Shown here piece after piece: positions 35,068 to 47,243 of a DNA stretch of 64,000 bases. Location of the stretch: positions 48,711,837 through 48,775,836 of the forward strand of contig NC_056752.1 in the NCBI RefSeq assembly GCF_018687715.1, in the 5' to 3' direction. The DNA comes from Carya illinoinensis. Taxonomy: Eukaryota > Streptophyta > Magnoliopsida > Fagales > Juglandaceae. Position 1 is the first letter of the stretch; every line of letters begins with the position of its first letter. Made by a program: the position numbers and the translations under genes. A model generated the notes under the pieces. The model made no database searches and was not told the DNA's origin. It saw nothing but the letters and a program-made list of their open reading frames with translations.

Positions 35068-35411
35068 CTGTAAAGCGTAGACAAATACATTTATCACATT
35101 AGTTCCTGTCAAAAAAAAAAAAAAAAAAAAACCTTAAGCAAGAAACTACAGCAGCCCATGGATAAGACCAATATTATGACATAATCCCGTTGTCCCAAAT
35201 TTAGGAACCCAGACTCTGCTTTTCCCTAGGGCAAAGGGAGAGATTATAAAAAGTGAAGCAAAATGCCAACGAATGAAGAGTGTGAGCATCTCATTAATGT
35301 CGATCCATGTCTAGGGGTTCGGCAGTAACTAACCAAATAAAATTGAAAAACAAAACACTTTACCATCCTCTGTTTGGTTTTCCGAGAAAGTGAGGAACCC
35401 CTGCTGCTTAC
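35068..35411 (-). other. Probable 5' UTR intron of the small heat-shock gene
   Basis: On the - strand a strong donor (CATAG then GTAAGC, at 35411) and an acceptor (CTTTACAG ending at 35068) would remove 344 bp of leader. This would connect the start codon with the promoter elements near 35.55 kb. Inferred from splice signals only. Confidence 0.4.
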
Positions 35412-35550
35412 CTATGGACGCCTAAATAAGAGTGGGCTTCCTGATTAGTGCAAGAAGATGATTATTCAACGAAGACAGTAAGTCCAAGCAGCAGATTGTT
35501 TGCCGAGATAATGTGGGGATTGCTATAAATGGATGAAAGCAAAGGGGTAG

Positions 35551-35590
35551 GAAAGTTCGAGAGGGTCACCCGAAGGGTCTGGAAAGAGCT
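35551..35590 (-). promoter_or_regulatory. Candidate heat-shock elements and TATA
   Basis: GAAAGTTCGAGA (35551-35562) fits the alternating GAAnnTTCnnGA pattern. A second imperfect cluster follows (GAAGGGTCTGGAAAG, 35572-35586). On the - strand a TATA-like ATTTATAG lies just downstream, near 35524-35531. The arrangement suits heat-induced transcription of the adjacent chaperone gene. Confidence 0.45.
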
Positions 35591-35762
35591 TTGGCATTTG
35601 GAGGCTTACACGTGTATTTATCCAGGCTAGTGCGAAACCCTCGATCGTTTAACGGTTAACTGTATGTTGACGTATCAACAAGTTGGTCCCAAACAACAGG
35701 CTTTGAAGTTAAAGCCCGTCATTGGGCTATTAACCGGCAAGTCTGCCGTCTAGCCCAATCAA

Positions 35763-35864
35763 ATGGCGGGTGGTCAGGGAATTCAGGCTCTGAAGCTCTT
35801 CGGTCAGGCCCATGATTATGGTTCTTTTCTGCAATACATTGGACTCGCCATTTCTTTGATTTGA
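35763..35864 (+). CDS. Small ORF of 33 codons, possible gene start or relic
   Basis: The frame reads MAGGQGIQALKLFGQAHDYG and 13 further residues before TGA. It is preceded within 60 bp by TGGGCT and AGCCCA (35724-35729 and 35753-35758), the site II motifs common in promoters of plant housekeeping and mitochondrial genes. The peptide looks like an ordinary soluble protein start, but no continuation by splicing is evident and I do not recognise it. It may be the first exon of a truncated gene or a chance frame. Confidence 0.2.
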   Translation: MAGGQGIQALKLFGQAHDYGSFLQYIGLAISLI

Positions 35865-36450
35865 TTGAGCAAGTTATTGGGTTTGTGAGGCCCTTTGGAG
35901 GCCCATGTATTGAAATAAAAAAAAAAGAACTTGAATTAACCGAGATGGTTTGCACGAGGAGAAAAGATAACCGTGTTGTTAAAGCCCCTAAAAAAACAAG
36001 AGTTGTTGGTCTTGTGGAAAATTTCATTTTCTTCAACAAACACACAAGGACTTTCTGTTGACCATCTGACAACAAGTTAAAGCTGTGTGATTTTCTCATA
36101 GGGTACATTTGTATTTTAAGAGTATTCCAAATCGTCTATAAATAGTACTATTTGTAAATAATAGTAAAGTAGTCTTAGAAGGTCTGAAAACATCCCGAAC
36201 ATAATCTTAATTATCATGCTACAAGCACTAGGGCACTTTTTTGGTTGGGAAAATAAGAAAAGTAGACGATGATCCTTGGGTTCGTACATGGGATGTGTGA
36301 TCCCATGATTATTAATTCGGAACCGAACATGATTATTAATATCCTACAATTTATTAATTACACGACTCGATCGATTCTTTTAAAAATGCATTGATTATTT
36401 ATGATGTTTCTTGTAAATTAAGCACATGATCCAAGCTCTCAAAATCTTCC

Positions 36451-36485
<35 letters not shown>

Positions 36486-38000
36486 CAAAACCTGATCATG
36501 TCCTCGAGCACATGCCCCCTAAGTGGCTAATCCTAACAACCATATATACTCGAGATTTTAAGATCATTTTATTCATTGAGCCGTATATCAATCGAGGAAG
36601 AGATCGAGAACAACAACATGTGGGAGCTGCATTGCAACATATATAAATATATATATATATATATATAATGCCTTGATTACCTCCCAACAAGAGTAATTTG
36701 AATGTTCCTAATCCTTTTCGATTATGAGCCAGACCAAATTATTGTGCATGTTTTTTTCTTTCGGGACAAAGAACAAAGCCTCAACTTATATTTCCTGTTT
36801 TATAGTGTGATTAAGATGATGAAGATGATGAGGCCCACCTGCAAGACGAGAGCTAGCAAATTAAAGCAAAAGGGGGGCATGACAAGAAACCAAATTAAGC
36901 GTGGCTTACTGTTAGGTATCCTATATCTATTATCTAACGTACAGCTTGTTCGAGCTTGCTTGCAATTAAGAAGAAATACCGTTGGAACAGAATGATTACT
37001 TGCTGGAATGTTGGACCTCAGTCTGCACCTAATTATTAGTGGTTTTAAATGTTTAAAGAGCGATAATTTGTACAAATTTAAAATATATAAGTCTCGTAAT
37101 GACCTATTCAAAACTTACATATTTTAAGATTATAGATATGGAAAATGCTAAATGTACTTAACAAAAACTTATAAAAAACTTACTTCTCCACGTGTCAGTT
37201 ATTGATATGTTAAAAATCATGAAATTTGAAATTCAAAAAAAAAAAAAAAAAAAAAAAAACTAACCAGATGAATCTTGTAAGTAAAAGTGTAAATAAAACT
37301 ATAAGTACATATAGCACTAACATCCACATATATACTGATAACATTAAAAGTTATGAAGCATTATTTCTGTTTGGTTTGATACTTGATAGATTAACATTCT
37401 TGTTTAATTTATTAGAAATAAATGAAAATATATTATAACAATAAATAGGATACAATCATACAATTTTTTTTTAAATTATTTTCAACAACAACATCTATTT
37501 TAGAAAAAGTTAGCTCGACTTACAAAAATATAGTACTAATAAAGCATCCAAAAGTAAAGACAAGAGGTGTAGCGAATACAATGCAGGTAATAAAGTATAG
37601 AGGTGAAAGATGTCAAAGGTTAGTTTATATTCTTTGTTGGAAACAAAAACCGGTTGTTTTTTCGGATGGAAGCTGGTGGGCTGCTCACCAACCAACAGCT
37701 TAACTTCGTTGCTGTTAATGGTAGAAGTATAGACAAGAACAAGAGCAAGAACCAACCACTTAGAGTGAATGATACCACCTTATTATTTGCGTGGTTACTC
37801 TAATTATTACGTCTTCGTTGCTTTACGGCCTCATGTATGCCCATCTGATCTTCATTTGTGATCGATGTACCAAATTTTGTTTATCTCGAGATGGTCGAAT
37901 AATTCTTCTTTTTACAATACTCGTGACGTTTACGTCCATTAGAAAGAGACAGTGAAATGGTCATGATAATTGTTTACTTCCGGAATAATTAAAAGAAATT
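35865..38000. other. Intergenic DNA, no gene recognised
   Basis: The stretch holds AT-rich sequence, two TA microsatellites, a poly-A run (37235-37259) and scattered short frames without domains. Confidence 0.55.
36454..36483. repeat. (TA)n microsatellite
   Basis: This is an uninterrupted AT dinucleotide run. A second, shorter TA run lies near 36641-36668. Confidence 0.9.
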
Positions 38001-38004
38001 TAAG

Positions 38005-38010
38005 TGTCGG
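38005..38010 (+). promoter_or_regulatory. TGTCGG auxin-response-factor type site
   Basis: TGTCGG lies about 380 bp before the SAUR start codon. This hexamer is known as a high-affinity ARF binding site, but a single 6-mer can occur by chance. Confidence 0.3.
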
Positions 38011-38212
38011 GAAGGATAGCTACGTACATACACAACAAAGACACAGATCATTCTAAAAGCTATGGATAGACAGTACTGCAGTAGTCCCACTCTCACCAGA
38101 CGCCAAACAAGGCTCAACTGGTTTTGCTGCTTCATATCTCATTCTTAGCTGGTGTCGAACAGTGGGCCATGCACTTTTGTCCCCCCTCTCTCTCTCTCCC
38201 TCTCCTCCATGG

Positions 38213-38221
38213 CTTTATATA
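38213..38221 (+). promoter_or_regulatory. TATA box of the SAUR gene
   Basis: CTTTATATA lies about 170 bp before the ATG, just after a CT-rich tract. Placement and sequence fit a plant core promoter. Confidence 0.6.
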
Positions 38222-38387
38222 CGAACCTTCCCTCCCTCTATCCCCACAGCATTCACAACAGAGACCCGGCCTAGCTAGCTAGCCTGATCTACATCTCTTT
38301 CCCTCTCTTAATTCCATATTCAAAACCCATTAAACACTTTCAAAGATTCGGTACACTGTTTCAGAAACCCATCAAACACTTTCGAAG

Positions 38388-38744
38388 ATGGCCAAAAACG
38401 GGAAGCTAACAAAGCTCAAGTCGGCCATAAAAAGATGGCCTTCATTCCCCAAGCTCACCCGCACCGCCAGCTCCGTGGCTGCCGCAAACGAATCCGATCA
38501 GGCGTCGAGGGAACTTCATGCTGTTTACGTGGGAAAGTCTCGGCGGCGATACCTTGTAAGCTCCGAAATCATTGAGCACCCTCTCTTTCAGGAGCTGGTG
38601 GACAAGTCGTCGACCGGTGAACATAATGATGGGGTAGCGGTTGCTTGTGAGGTGGTTCTGTTTGAGCACTTGCTGTGGATGCTTGAGAATGCTAAGACTC
38701 AGTTGGGGTCCATGGATGAGCTTGTTGAGTTCTACACTTGCTGA
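38388..38744 (+). CDS. SAUR78: SAUR-family auxin-responsive protein (SAUR76/77/78-like)
   Basis: The intronless 118-aa protein belongs to the small auxin-up RNA family, short-lived regulators of cell expansion. Some SAURs act by inhibiting PP2C.D phosphatases; others are linked to ethylene response. The N-terminus is basic (MAKNGKLTKLKSAIKRWPSF). The SAUR core follows: LHAVYVGKSRRRYLVSSEII, EHPLFQELVD, VACEVVLFEHLLWMLENA. It ends at DELVEFYTC, short of the long tails of other SAUR clades. The VACEVVLFEHLLWML variant instead of the usual IPC form, together with the acidic C-terminus, suggests the SAUR76-78 group. The start is the only ATG in frame with the basic N-terminus and follows a TATA box by about 170 bp. 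The symbol within the family is tentative. Confidence 0.88.
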   Translation: MAKNGKLTKLKSAIKRWPSFPKLTRTASSVAAANESDQASRELHAVYVGKSRRRYLVSSEIIEHPLFQELVDKSSTGEHNDGVAVACEVVLFEHLLWMLENAKTQLGSMDELVEFYTC

Positions 38745-41700
38745 ATTCGAGTACTGCAGTGATGATGATAATGATCATGGATGATCAAACTCCAACAAGA
38801 TTCAACGAATTAGTTTGTAAAGATTATATGAGTAGGGTTAATGGTAGCCATTAGTAATATGCGTGTATTAATGTTTGACCGTTGGATGAATATTTATAAC
38901 CCATTTCATTTTAACGGAGATCGTGATGTTAAAGAATTGATTAGGCTGGTTGTAAGGAACTCTTATTCATCATTATTTTGAAGATTTGTTACCACTTTAA
39001 TTTTTTTGAGTGATTGCTTGTTAGTTCGTCGTCGTTGTCGTTCGAATTTCTCTCTTTTCTCTTTCTCATGTATAGCTTTCTAAAAGTAATCAAACGCTTA
39101 ACCCCACAGGGTGGTGGCTTGAATTGCAGGCCACTTAATTAGAAGCCCCTTGGAAACCACACAACCCTTCGGGCTCATGTGCTACTCAGCTAAAGCAAAC
39201 TCTAGATCCAAAAATTATAACTATCATTTAATTATAATAACCATATAACGAAACAAAAACAAATTAATGAAATTTAGTACTGTTGCTGACGGATAATAAG
39301 AAAATTCTTGTCCAACTTGCACGAATACGGCTCGCCCTAATTTGGGTCCTACTATACTGTGCTATGAAGTTTTTGTCAACCTCCTTAATTATTTAGAGCG
39401 TATTGATCGATGGTGGACCTAATCATATGTTTTCTGGTAAGATTGATCAACGAGTTATGGCATCAAATCCCAAACAACAACTTCGTCACATATACTTCTC
39501 GAGCAAATGTCGGGAATTTTTCTATAGATCTCTTCAGAGTCCCAAACCAATGGTTGGCTTTTGTAGGCGCTCGAGTTGCCGGCGATGACAAACAATACCG
39601 ACGGGGGACGGTAGAACGTAGATTAGAATAATGAGATTATTGTTAATAAGAACTTATATGTGGGGGGAACATTAATTTAATAAGCAAATGATTGGATAGT
39701 TAGTTAGAGATGCTTCTGTGGCATATATACAAACATGAATTGATGCACATTTTATTGTCACAAAGGCTGTTTGTATTGGAGGACAGACACTTTGCTTAGC
39801 AAAGGTTAACAATTTCTTACCAAAATAAAAAAATAAAAAACTATACACGTACGAGAAGAAAATGGAAGTGACCATTATATATACACCGTTGATAACACAG
39901 GGAAAGTGGGACTGGATTGAATTAATCAATGGTTTGGTGGTTAAAATCCCTTGGGATAGTAAGGGCTACTTGACAAAGACGTCATCTTATTGTCTTAAGT
40001 ACTTTCTTTCTAGGATCGCATGTGACAGTTCAGCCTTGAATTTGTCTTTGCAGTTACAAACTGTCTTAACACTTTCACGACCCCAGAAGTTGCAGATGAA
40101 GGCATGGCTCATGGTCCAGCATCTGAGCAGCCAGCCAAGACGGTAACGAAACCAGTGGCTTATATGATGCCGCCCGCTCGCCCCCAGGTTGCTTCACAGT
40201 TAATAATGGTCTGGACAGGCAGTGGCTCAAAGCACTAGGAGCAGGATAGAAGCCTGCTTATGCGGGGGCAATCGGCCAATAAACGGTGTGCGATTACCGT
40301 GGGCCTTGCCCACTAGCAGCTCCATTTGGCTGCCAGATTATATATATTTTGATATTATTATGAGTACAAATAGCTCAGAGAGAAGGGAAAAAAAAGGAGG
40401 GAGGAGGAATAAAATATGAAGGGAAGCAACCAAAACATAAACTGGCCCGCAATGGTCCCTCTAACTGGCAACAATAAGGACAAGTTGCGACAGAAACGTG
40501 GATTTAGAGAGAAGGAAAGTAGACCCAATGCGCTGCTTTGAGTGTCAAAAGGACTGTAACCTTTGTCCCCTGTACTCTGATTTCGTACACAATTGATGTA
40601 CATTTTTCTGTGCTACTCTCGCCGACAGTTGGTCCAAATTAGGTTTGACATTTTTTTTTTATTTAACGATTTAGAAAACATTTTTTTAATAATATTATAA
40701 ATTTTTAATAAATATATCTATTTAAAAATAAATAAAATAAATAAATAAAATTACCCTTATCGAGACCCATTTCAGATTCTCATTTACACTCACGGTAGGC
40801 GTAGTGGTACTCTTCCGTGCTTAAAAAGTTGCGACTACCAACTTGGCATCCATTATTAATTATAAAAAAAAAAAAAAAATTCTTTTTATAATTACACTTC
40901 ATATATCAATTTGTATATCAATATCGATATATAAAATATATGTTTAACAAAACGATATAAATTAAAAATAAAAATAATTTTTATGAGATAAAAAATTTTA
41001 TTATTTTTTCAAAAAAATAATTATATATTTTTTTAAATAAAAGAATTATCAGTACGTAAATTAGCATATAAACTTATTTATATTTAACAAAACTCAATTA
41101 TAAAATATAATAGTAAAATTAAAAATACTAGTTGCAGTACAATATTGCAGGAGGACGTTGTTACGTAAGATTTTCATAAAATATTTTTTATCAATCAGTT
41201 AGTAGTTTTTTTTTTTTCTTTCACCATTTTTTTAAACCATTTAGATATTTTTAAAAAATAAAAAAAATCACATATTTATTTAAAATATTTATTTAATTAC
41301 TAAGTAAAAAAAAATTAAAAAAAAGTTTCGGTAAACAATTTCTGTAGCGGTATTGTTTTCCATTTTAGTGTCCACAATGCTAACTTGCTGCTTTAAGGAT
41401 AAGATTAATTACCCATCTTTGTCTTAATACTTTACCTTTATAAAAAATGGTCGAATATATTATATTTTCTGACAATCTCTCTCGTTCACGTGTGAGACTA
41501 GACTAGACAGCACGTGGGCCTAGCAATGAAGTCAGTTTTCTTTTATTTTTCTTGTTTTTGAGGGGTCAGCTTAAGGCTTATCATAAGAAAAGCAAAATAT
41601 CAGAGTAATTCAAACAAAAAATGTGACTTTTTAAAAGCAAGGCAGACTAAAAATTCATACAAGACTGACACCAATCGACACGGGTTAGCCAATTTATACT

Positions 41701-42023
41701 ATACACGACACGTTGTTCAGATGTGTAATTGGCTTGGTTTTTCATTGTTTGTCACTCGTAAAATAACTCTCTGATCTTCATGACCAAACAGTGCACACAA
41801 GATTGTTTCTCTTGGACCTTCTCATCATCCCTCATTGCAGAAGCCATATTATTCACCTGAGCTATACATCAACTCCATGAAATCCTCTCACCTCCAATAA
41901 ATCTTTTAACCCTAAGATCTAGAAACTTCATTTCGATCAAGTACTGCTTTTAAATTTAGGAAATAAACCTTAATTTGCTGGCTCTTTGTTCTACTCGCGG
42001 TTTTGGCATGACATGGCCTGGTT

Positions 42024-42054
<31 letters not shown>

Positions 42055-42153
42055 GGTGTTTGACCTACAAGGGGTACGTACTGGACCGAACATGTCAGTA
42101 GTGACTCTGAGATTGAGATTGACAAAAAGAAATGGTCCACTTCTGGAAAATAC
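38745..42153. other. AT-rich intergenic DNA
   Basis: The SAUR 3' UTR is followed by AT-rich DNA (40640-41340 is almost all A/T) with short unsupported frames. A T12-G23 homopolymer junction at about 42022-42056 marks an unstable or mis-assembled spot. No gene was recognised. Confidence 0.55.
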
Positions 42154-42357
42154 CTAAAAGGTAGGGGTGTGTAAAAAAGGCTTTGGACCGGTCCGTCCTG
42201 TGCAACCGAATTGAGCCCACCCGACAAATGCCGGGTTCTTCGGATCCAAGTCACCTACGGGTTGAGAGAAATCTATATTGGTCGAAACTAATAGATCCGC
42301 TATACGCTTTCACTGCACAAGCTCTTTCTCTTAGTTTTAGAAACCCTAGCCACTGCC

Positions 42358-42422
42358 GTTCGACTTCGCCGTTCGATTTCGCTGTTAGACTTTTCCGTTC
42401 GACTTCACCGTTCGTCTTCGCT
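42358..42422 (+). repeat. Five tandem 13-bp repeats in the hAT leader
   Basis: Units of the type GTTCGACTTCGCC start at 42358, 42371, 42384, 42397 and 42410 with one to four changes each. A strong splice donor (CCG then GTAAGT, exon end 42432) follows, so the repeats probably lie in a transcribed leader exon. Confidence 0.75.
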
Positions 42423-43646
42423 GTCCAAGCCGGTAAGTCCCTCTATTAAACGCATTTTCCCCTAAACTGAGCGATGATTTTGTGCCCTGGATCCTTCCTC
42501 TTTCTGTTTGCAATAAAAAGATGATCCTCTCTCTGTTTTTAGAGCTTCGTTTCTAACTGCATTGATATGGATATCTGCATTTGGTTATGTCATTTTTATT
42601 AGTGTTTACTGAAGTTGGTTTTAATTCTTTTTCCTGAAGAGTTACTGTTGTTGGTCAAAAAGAGCTTCACAAACCTGAGTCTGATCACTCCTGCATACAT
42701 CTCGAGTTTGATATTTTAGGGACTGGCATTATGTAAGTTCATGAATTTTTCTGGGCATTTTTCTGCAGTTTTTTTTGCTGCATACAGCTCTGTCTTTTGC
42801 TGAATCTTGTGTATGGCAAATATATAAACATATATTTTTCGCTACTCTCTTCGATTGTTCTTCTACAACGAATGGAATACATAATTTTTACTCGAATGTT
42901 CATCCTTGCCCTTTTTTTTTCGAGGTAGAGAACTGCTTGAAATTCCCATTTCATGTGTTCATTCAATTATGCTGGCAATTAGAGAAGCGAGTCCTCTACA
43001 AACTGTTCTTTTTTTGAAGTTCATTGTTCTACACTATTTCTTTGACGGGTTATATTATGTCTCCGATTGGTTTGGCTGCTTTTTGCTCTTTTGGCAAAGA
43101 TGACATAGATAAGAATTCTGTCATTCTGAATATAGACAATGCACTTCAGGATTAGTTTAGTTTTGAGGCATTCCTCATCAAAATGGTTGATTAATAGAAG
43201 TGACCATATTTAGATGCTTGAGCTGGAATCCTGGACTCAATAGATTTTTCTTGTTCTGTCTGTATCATGTTTGCAAAATTGACCAAAAGATAAGATGATA
43301 ACTGCATTTCTTCGTGTGAAAGTAGTGGATGTCTTAAAATAGCCATTGTAAGGATTTCTTTGAATGATTGGGAAATTGTATTGGGTTTACTCAGGGCTTG
43401 TGGAAACTTGGATATGTATTAATCAATGGAGGCCTTTTGAGCAGTGGAGCTTAATTTTGTGAAGGTGTTGACGCTAAGCACTAAATTTTGATTTGGAAAC
43501 TTTGACAATGGAGTGCAATTTAGGCACAGGCATTCTGATTTAGAGCTACTTTGTGCAGGGGTTTTTTTTTTTTTTTAAATGACTGCTGATATTTACCTTA
43601 ATACTTGCTCTTCATGACAGAATGAAAAATGTTTAGCCACAAATAA

Positions 43647-43777
43647 ATTTCATAAAAATAAACTCACAAGTTGACATTGCTTGATGTCGTATCTAATTAT
43701 AAAATTATTTTTATTATAAAATAGATATAATGTATTACATGAAGCCATATTAGTGTGTGAGTTTATTTTTGTGAAAT
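43647..43777. mobile_element. MITE-like inverted repeat inside the hAT element
   Basis: ATTTCATAAAAATAAACTCA at the left pairs with the reverse of TGAGTTTATTTTTGTGAAAT at the right, with a single mismatch. The interior is AT-rich. It lies in what would be the first intron of the hAT gene. Confidence 0.65.
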
Positions 43778-44445
43778 CTCTTTATGCCTGTAGTACTTCT
43801 GTGATACGAACATCACTTTCCACTTTCTTATCTGATTATGCTAAAGCTTAGCATTTAGTAGTAATATCATGGCTTTTCCCTTTCATACCATAATGTATAA
43901 AACAATAAACCCTTTCATTAAAGAACCAAATGCAGATATCCATAACCAAATTCAGTGCTCATAGTTAGGTTGAATATTTGTTTGAAATGCTTGGAATAAT
44001 TCTTCAGCTCATGCATTGCGAGACTACTTGTTCTTGTTATCCTCCTCTGTTCTTCAGTTTTAATACATACTTTTTATTTTTCTTGCAAATTACACTGGCT
44101 GGCTCTCTTGGCATAAAGTTCTAGAATTTCTCAACACAGTTCATTTTTATTAATAAGCAATTCCTTGTTTTGGTACGGGGACAAATTTATGGTAATGTAA
44201 ATTTAGAACAGCTATGATTATATAATGTTGGTGGCCTTGAAATCATTTATTATTCTTAAATTAATGCCATAAAACCCTGCAATAAACAAATAATCATAAT
44301 TATAATTCTCACTGCAATATTTATGCCATAAAGTAAACACTTGGAAGCTTTCCTTTCTTGTACCAGTTTTATATTTGTGTGTGTGCGGTTGGATGCATTA
44401 CTAATATCTTGATTTTTGTATGTAATATTATATGTCAGTTCATAT

Positions 44446-46554
44446 ATGGATTGCTTCGAAAGTGACACTCATACCAATTTAAGAGATAATGAGACGGTTA
44501 CTCATTTGGATAACCGATCACAAAAGGCATCAAATATTAATTTGTCTAGTGACACAAGTCTCCCTCCTCGTGAAAGGATGGCAAATTAAGATCCCTCAGT
44601 CGTGTGAGATCATTTCACTAAAATAGATGAATGCCCTTTAAATGACCCAAAAGCGAAGTGTAATTATTGTCACAAGCTTTACTCTTGTCATCCCAAAAGA
44701 CATGGTATATCAAGTATGCTGCAATATCTTGATATTTGTAAACAACATCCCCATAGAATCAAACTTACGGATCAACAGAATATGAGTCGTGATGGGCCTC
44801 TTGAGGGAGTTGGAGATAGTGATGTTAGTAACTCGGCAAATGCACATAAGTTTGATTCGGAAACTGTACGAATGACAATTGCTGAAATGATCATTTGTGA
44901 TGAGCTTCCATTTAGGATAGTAGAAGCCCAGGGATATAGGAAGGTATGTAGATCTCTTGAACCAAGGTTTCAAGTACCATCTCGAACCACTGCAGCAAGA
45001 GACTGTATTAAACTGTTTAAAATGGAGAATGAGAAGTTAAGGAAAATTTTTAAGACGGTTGGGCGGGTTAGTTTAACCACCAACACATGGACATCAATTC
45101 AAAAATTAAATTATATGTGTCTTACTGCACACTTTGTTGACTCTAACTGGAAACTACACAAAAGAATTTTAAACTTTTGTTGATTCCTAATCATAAAGGA
45201 GAAACTATTGGAAAGTGTGTAGATTCATGTCTACAAGATTGGGGCATTGACAAAATCTTTACTGTTACAGTTGACAATGCTTCCTCAAATAATGTTGCTA
45301 TTGAATATTTGAGAAAGTTTGTAGGAGGTCACTTGTTTGAAGGGAAATATATTCACATCAGGTGTTGTACCTATATAATGAATCTCATTGTGAATGATGG
45401 GTTAAGAGATTGTGATGATTCAATCACAAGGGTGCGCAATGCAGTTAGGTATGTTAGATCATCTCCCATAAGAATGGAGAAATTCAAAAAGTGTATAGAG
45501 AAGGAGAAAATTGATTGTACAAAATTGGTATGTCTTGATGTTTCCACGAGATGGAATTCGACTTATCTAATACTAGAAGTTGCATAAACATATAAAAAAC
45601 TTTTTTTGCCGTTGGAGAAAGATGATGATTCTTTTGTTCGTTATTGTCGTAGTGTGAACTTGGGCCCCCTAACTCTAATAATTGGGAGAGAGTTAGAGTA
45701 TTGATAAAGTTTTTGAAGATTTTTTATGATGCTACTGTGAGACTTTCTAGCTCTTTATATGTCACATCTAATGCATATTTTTAGGAGTTTTGTGACATAC
45801 AATCACGTTTGTAAAAAATGAGTCAAAGTAATGATGCAGTGTTGAAATGTATGACGGAAAATATGAAGATTAAGTATGACAAATATTGGGGATCAATTGA
45901 AATGACAAACTTGTTGATATTTATTGCTGTTGTTCTTGATCCAAGATGCAAATTTAGTCTTTTATATTTTTGGTTCAAAAAGATATATGGTGGTAATTTA
46001 GTCGAAAAATGATTGCAATAGTGAAACACTTGATGATGGACATTTACTGAGAGTATAGTATTTTGTATGGGAGTTCAAGTGGAGTTTCCTATTCTGAGCC
46101 TCATTCCTCAGTTGATCTTACTATGATTGATTCTGATTCTCAACAGAGTTTTTGGATTGAGTATGAGTAAGAAATTATTGAGTCTAATTTGATAAACAAA
46201 TCAGAGATTGATCAGTACTTAAAACATGGATGTGAGGCACGAGCTCCAAATTTTGATATTTTGGATTGGTGAAAGATCAATAAAGTAAAATATCATATTT
46301 TGGCAAAAGTTGCACAGGATGTAATGGTCATTCCCGTTTCTATAGTTTCTTCTGAGTCAGCCTTCAGTGCAATGGGTCGTGTGCTTGACCCATTTCGTAG
46401 TTCACTATCTCCAAGAACAGTTGAGACACTTGTTTGTACACAAAATTGGTTGAAGGATCCAATACCCATTGATCTTCGTGCCTCTTTGGATAATATTGAA
46501 AGCTTTGAGGCGGAATTAGGTAATGAATTTATTTTTTATTTACATATTTATTAA
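44446..46554 (+). pseudogene. hAT transposase (RICESLEEPER/DAYSLEEPER-like), broken
   Basis: The frame from 44446 encodes a BED zinc finger (KAKCNYCHKLYSCHPKRH), a helical region, the catalytic fold (TTNTWTSIQKLNYMCLTAHF; FTVTVDNASSNNVAIEYL; LDVSTRWNSTYLIL), a DUF4413-like segment (YWGSIEMTNLLIFIAVVLDP) and the hAT dimerisation domain (46300-46554, VSSESAFSAMGRVLDPFRSS). Breaks: TAA at 44587-44589, TGA at 44605-44607 (a Trp in the family), a 1-nt shift near 45178-45184, TAA at 45585-45587, and further stops and shifts before 46300. It cannot give a full transposase. Confidence 0.85.
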
Positions 46555-47243
46555 ATTTTTTCATAATATTTATTTTTATATCATTTTAATAATCATCATG
46601 TGTTTTTTTAGAGTTTGGCCCAAAATCAAGCTTTGCTTATTATGATGAGATTGAGGAGTAACTCAAGGCTTATGCTCTATATGAATGGTATGATTTTTAT
46701 TTTCACTCATTTGTATATGATTTGTATGAATTAAAAATTCTAATTTGATTTTCCCCAATGTTAGTTTCTAAATCTTTGATATTGGATTTGTAGATTCACT
46801 TGCAAAATGGTGGATTAAAATGGAATGTAGGTAGTAGCTTTGGAAGCCCAAGGATGAGCGGAGGTTTTTGAATTATAAGGGATGCAGGGGAATTTTGTTG
46901 CTGCCTTCTCAAACTATGGAATTGGTTTTAATAGGTTTTAATGGTTTTAACAGTAATTGTATAGAAAAATATGTTTATTTTGTAATTTTTTTATTGATAG
47001 TTTTGTACTAGTATTTTGCTCACTCCTTAATAATGAATTGATGTTGATTCGTATGGGAAAGACAACAAATAGATAATCAACTCACCTACACGAACCTTCA
47101 GATTTTAAATTAAAATATATATATATATCCGTCCGTACATGCGGACGGGTCGGGTCGGGTTGGCGAGCTTTGCCATTTGGGTCAGATATCAGATCAGGCA
47201 CATATCCAACTATTTTTAATCGGGTTGCAGGCCTACTAAAAGG

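Larger units (their letters stand above)
42162..47235 (+). mobile_element. hAT-superfamily DNA transposon (5.07 kb), decayed
   Basis: It is flanked by an exact 8-bp TSD, CTAAAAGG (42154-42161 and 47236-47243), the length typical of hAT. The termini are short and imperfect: TAGGGGTG on the left, and TAGGCCTG as the reverse complement of the right end. The interior encodes a hAT transposase with BED zinc finger and C-terminal dimerisation domain. GC-rich subterminal segments with GGTCGGGTCGGGT (right) and GACCGGTCCGTCC (left) are common in plant hATs. Confidence 0.88.
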
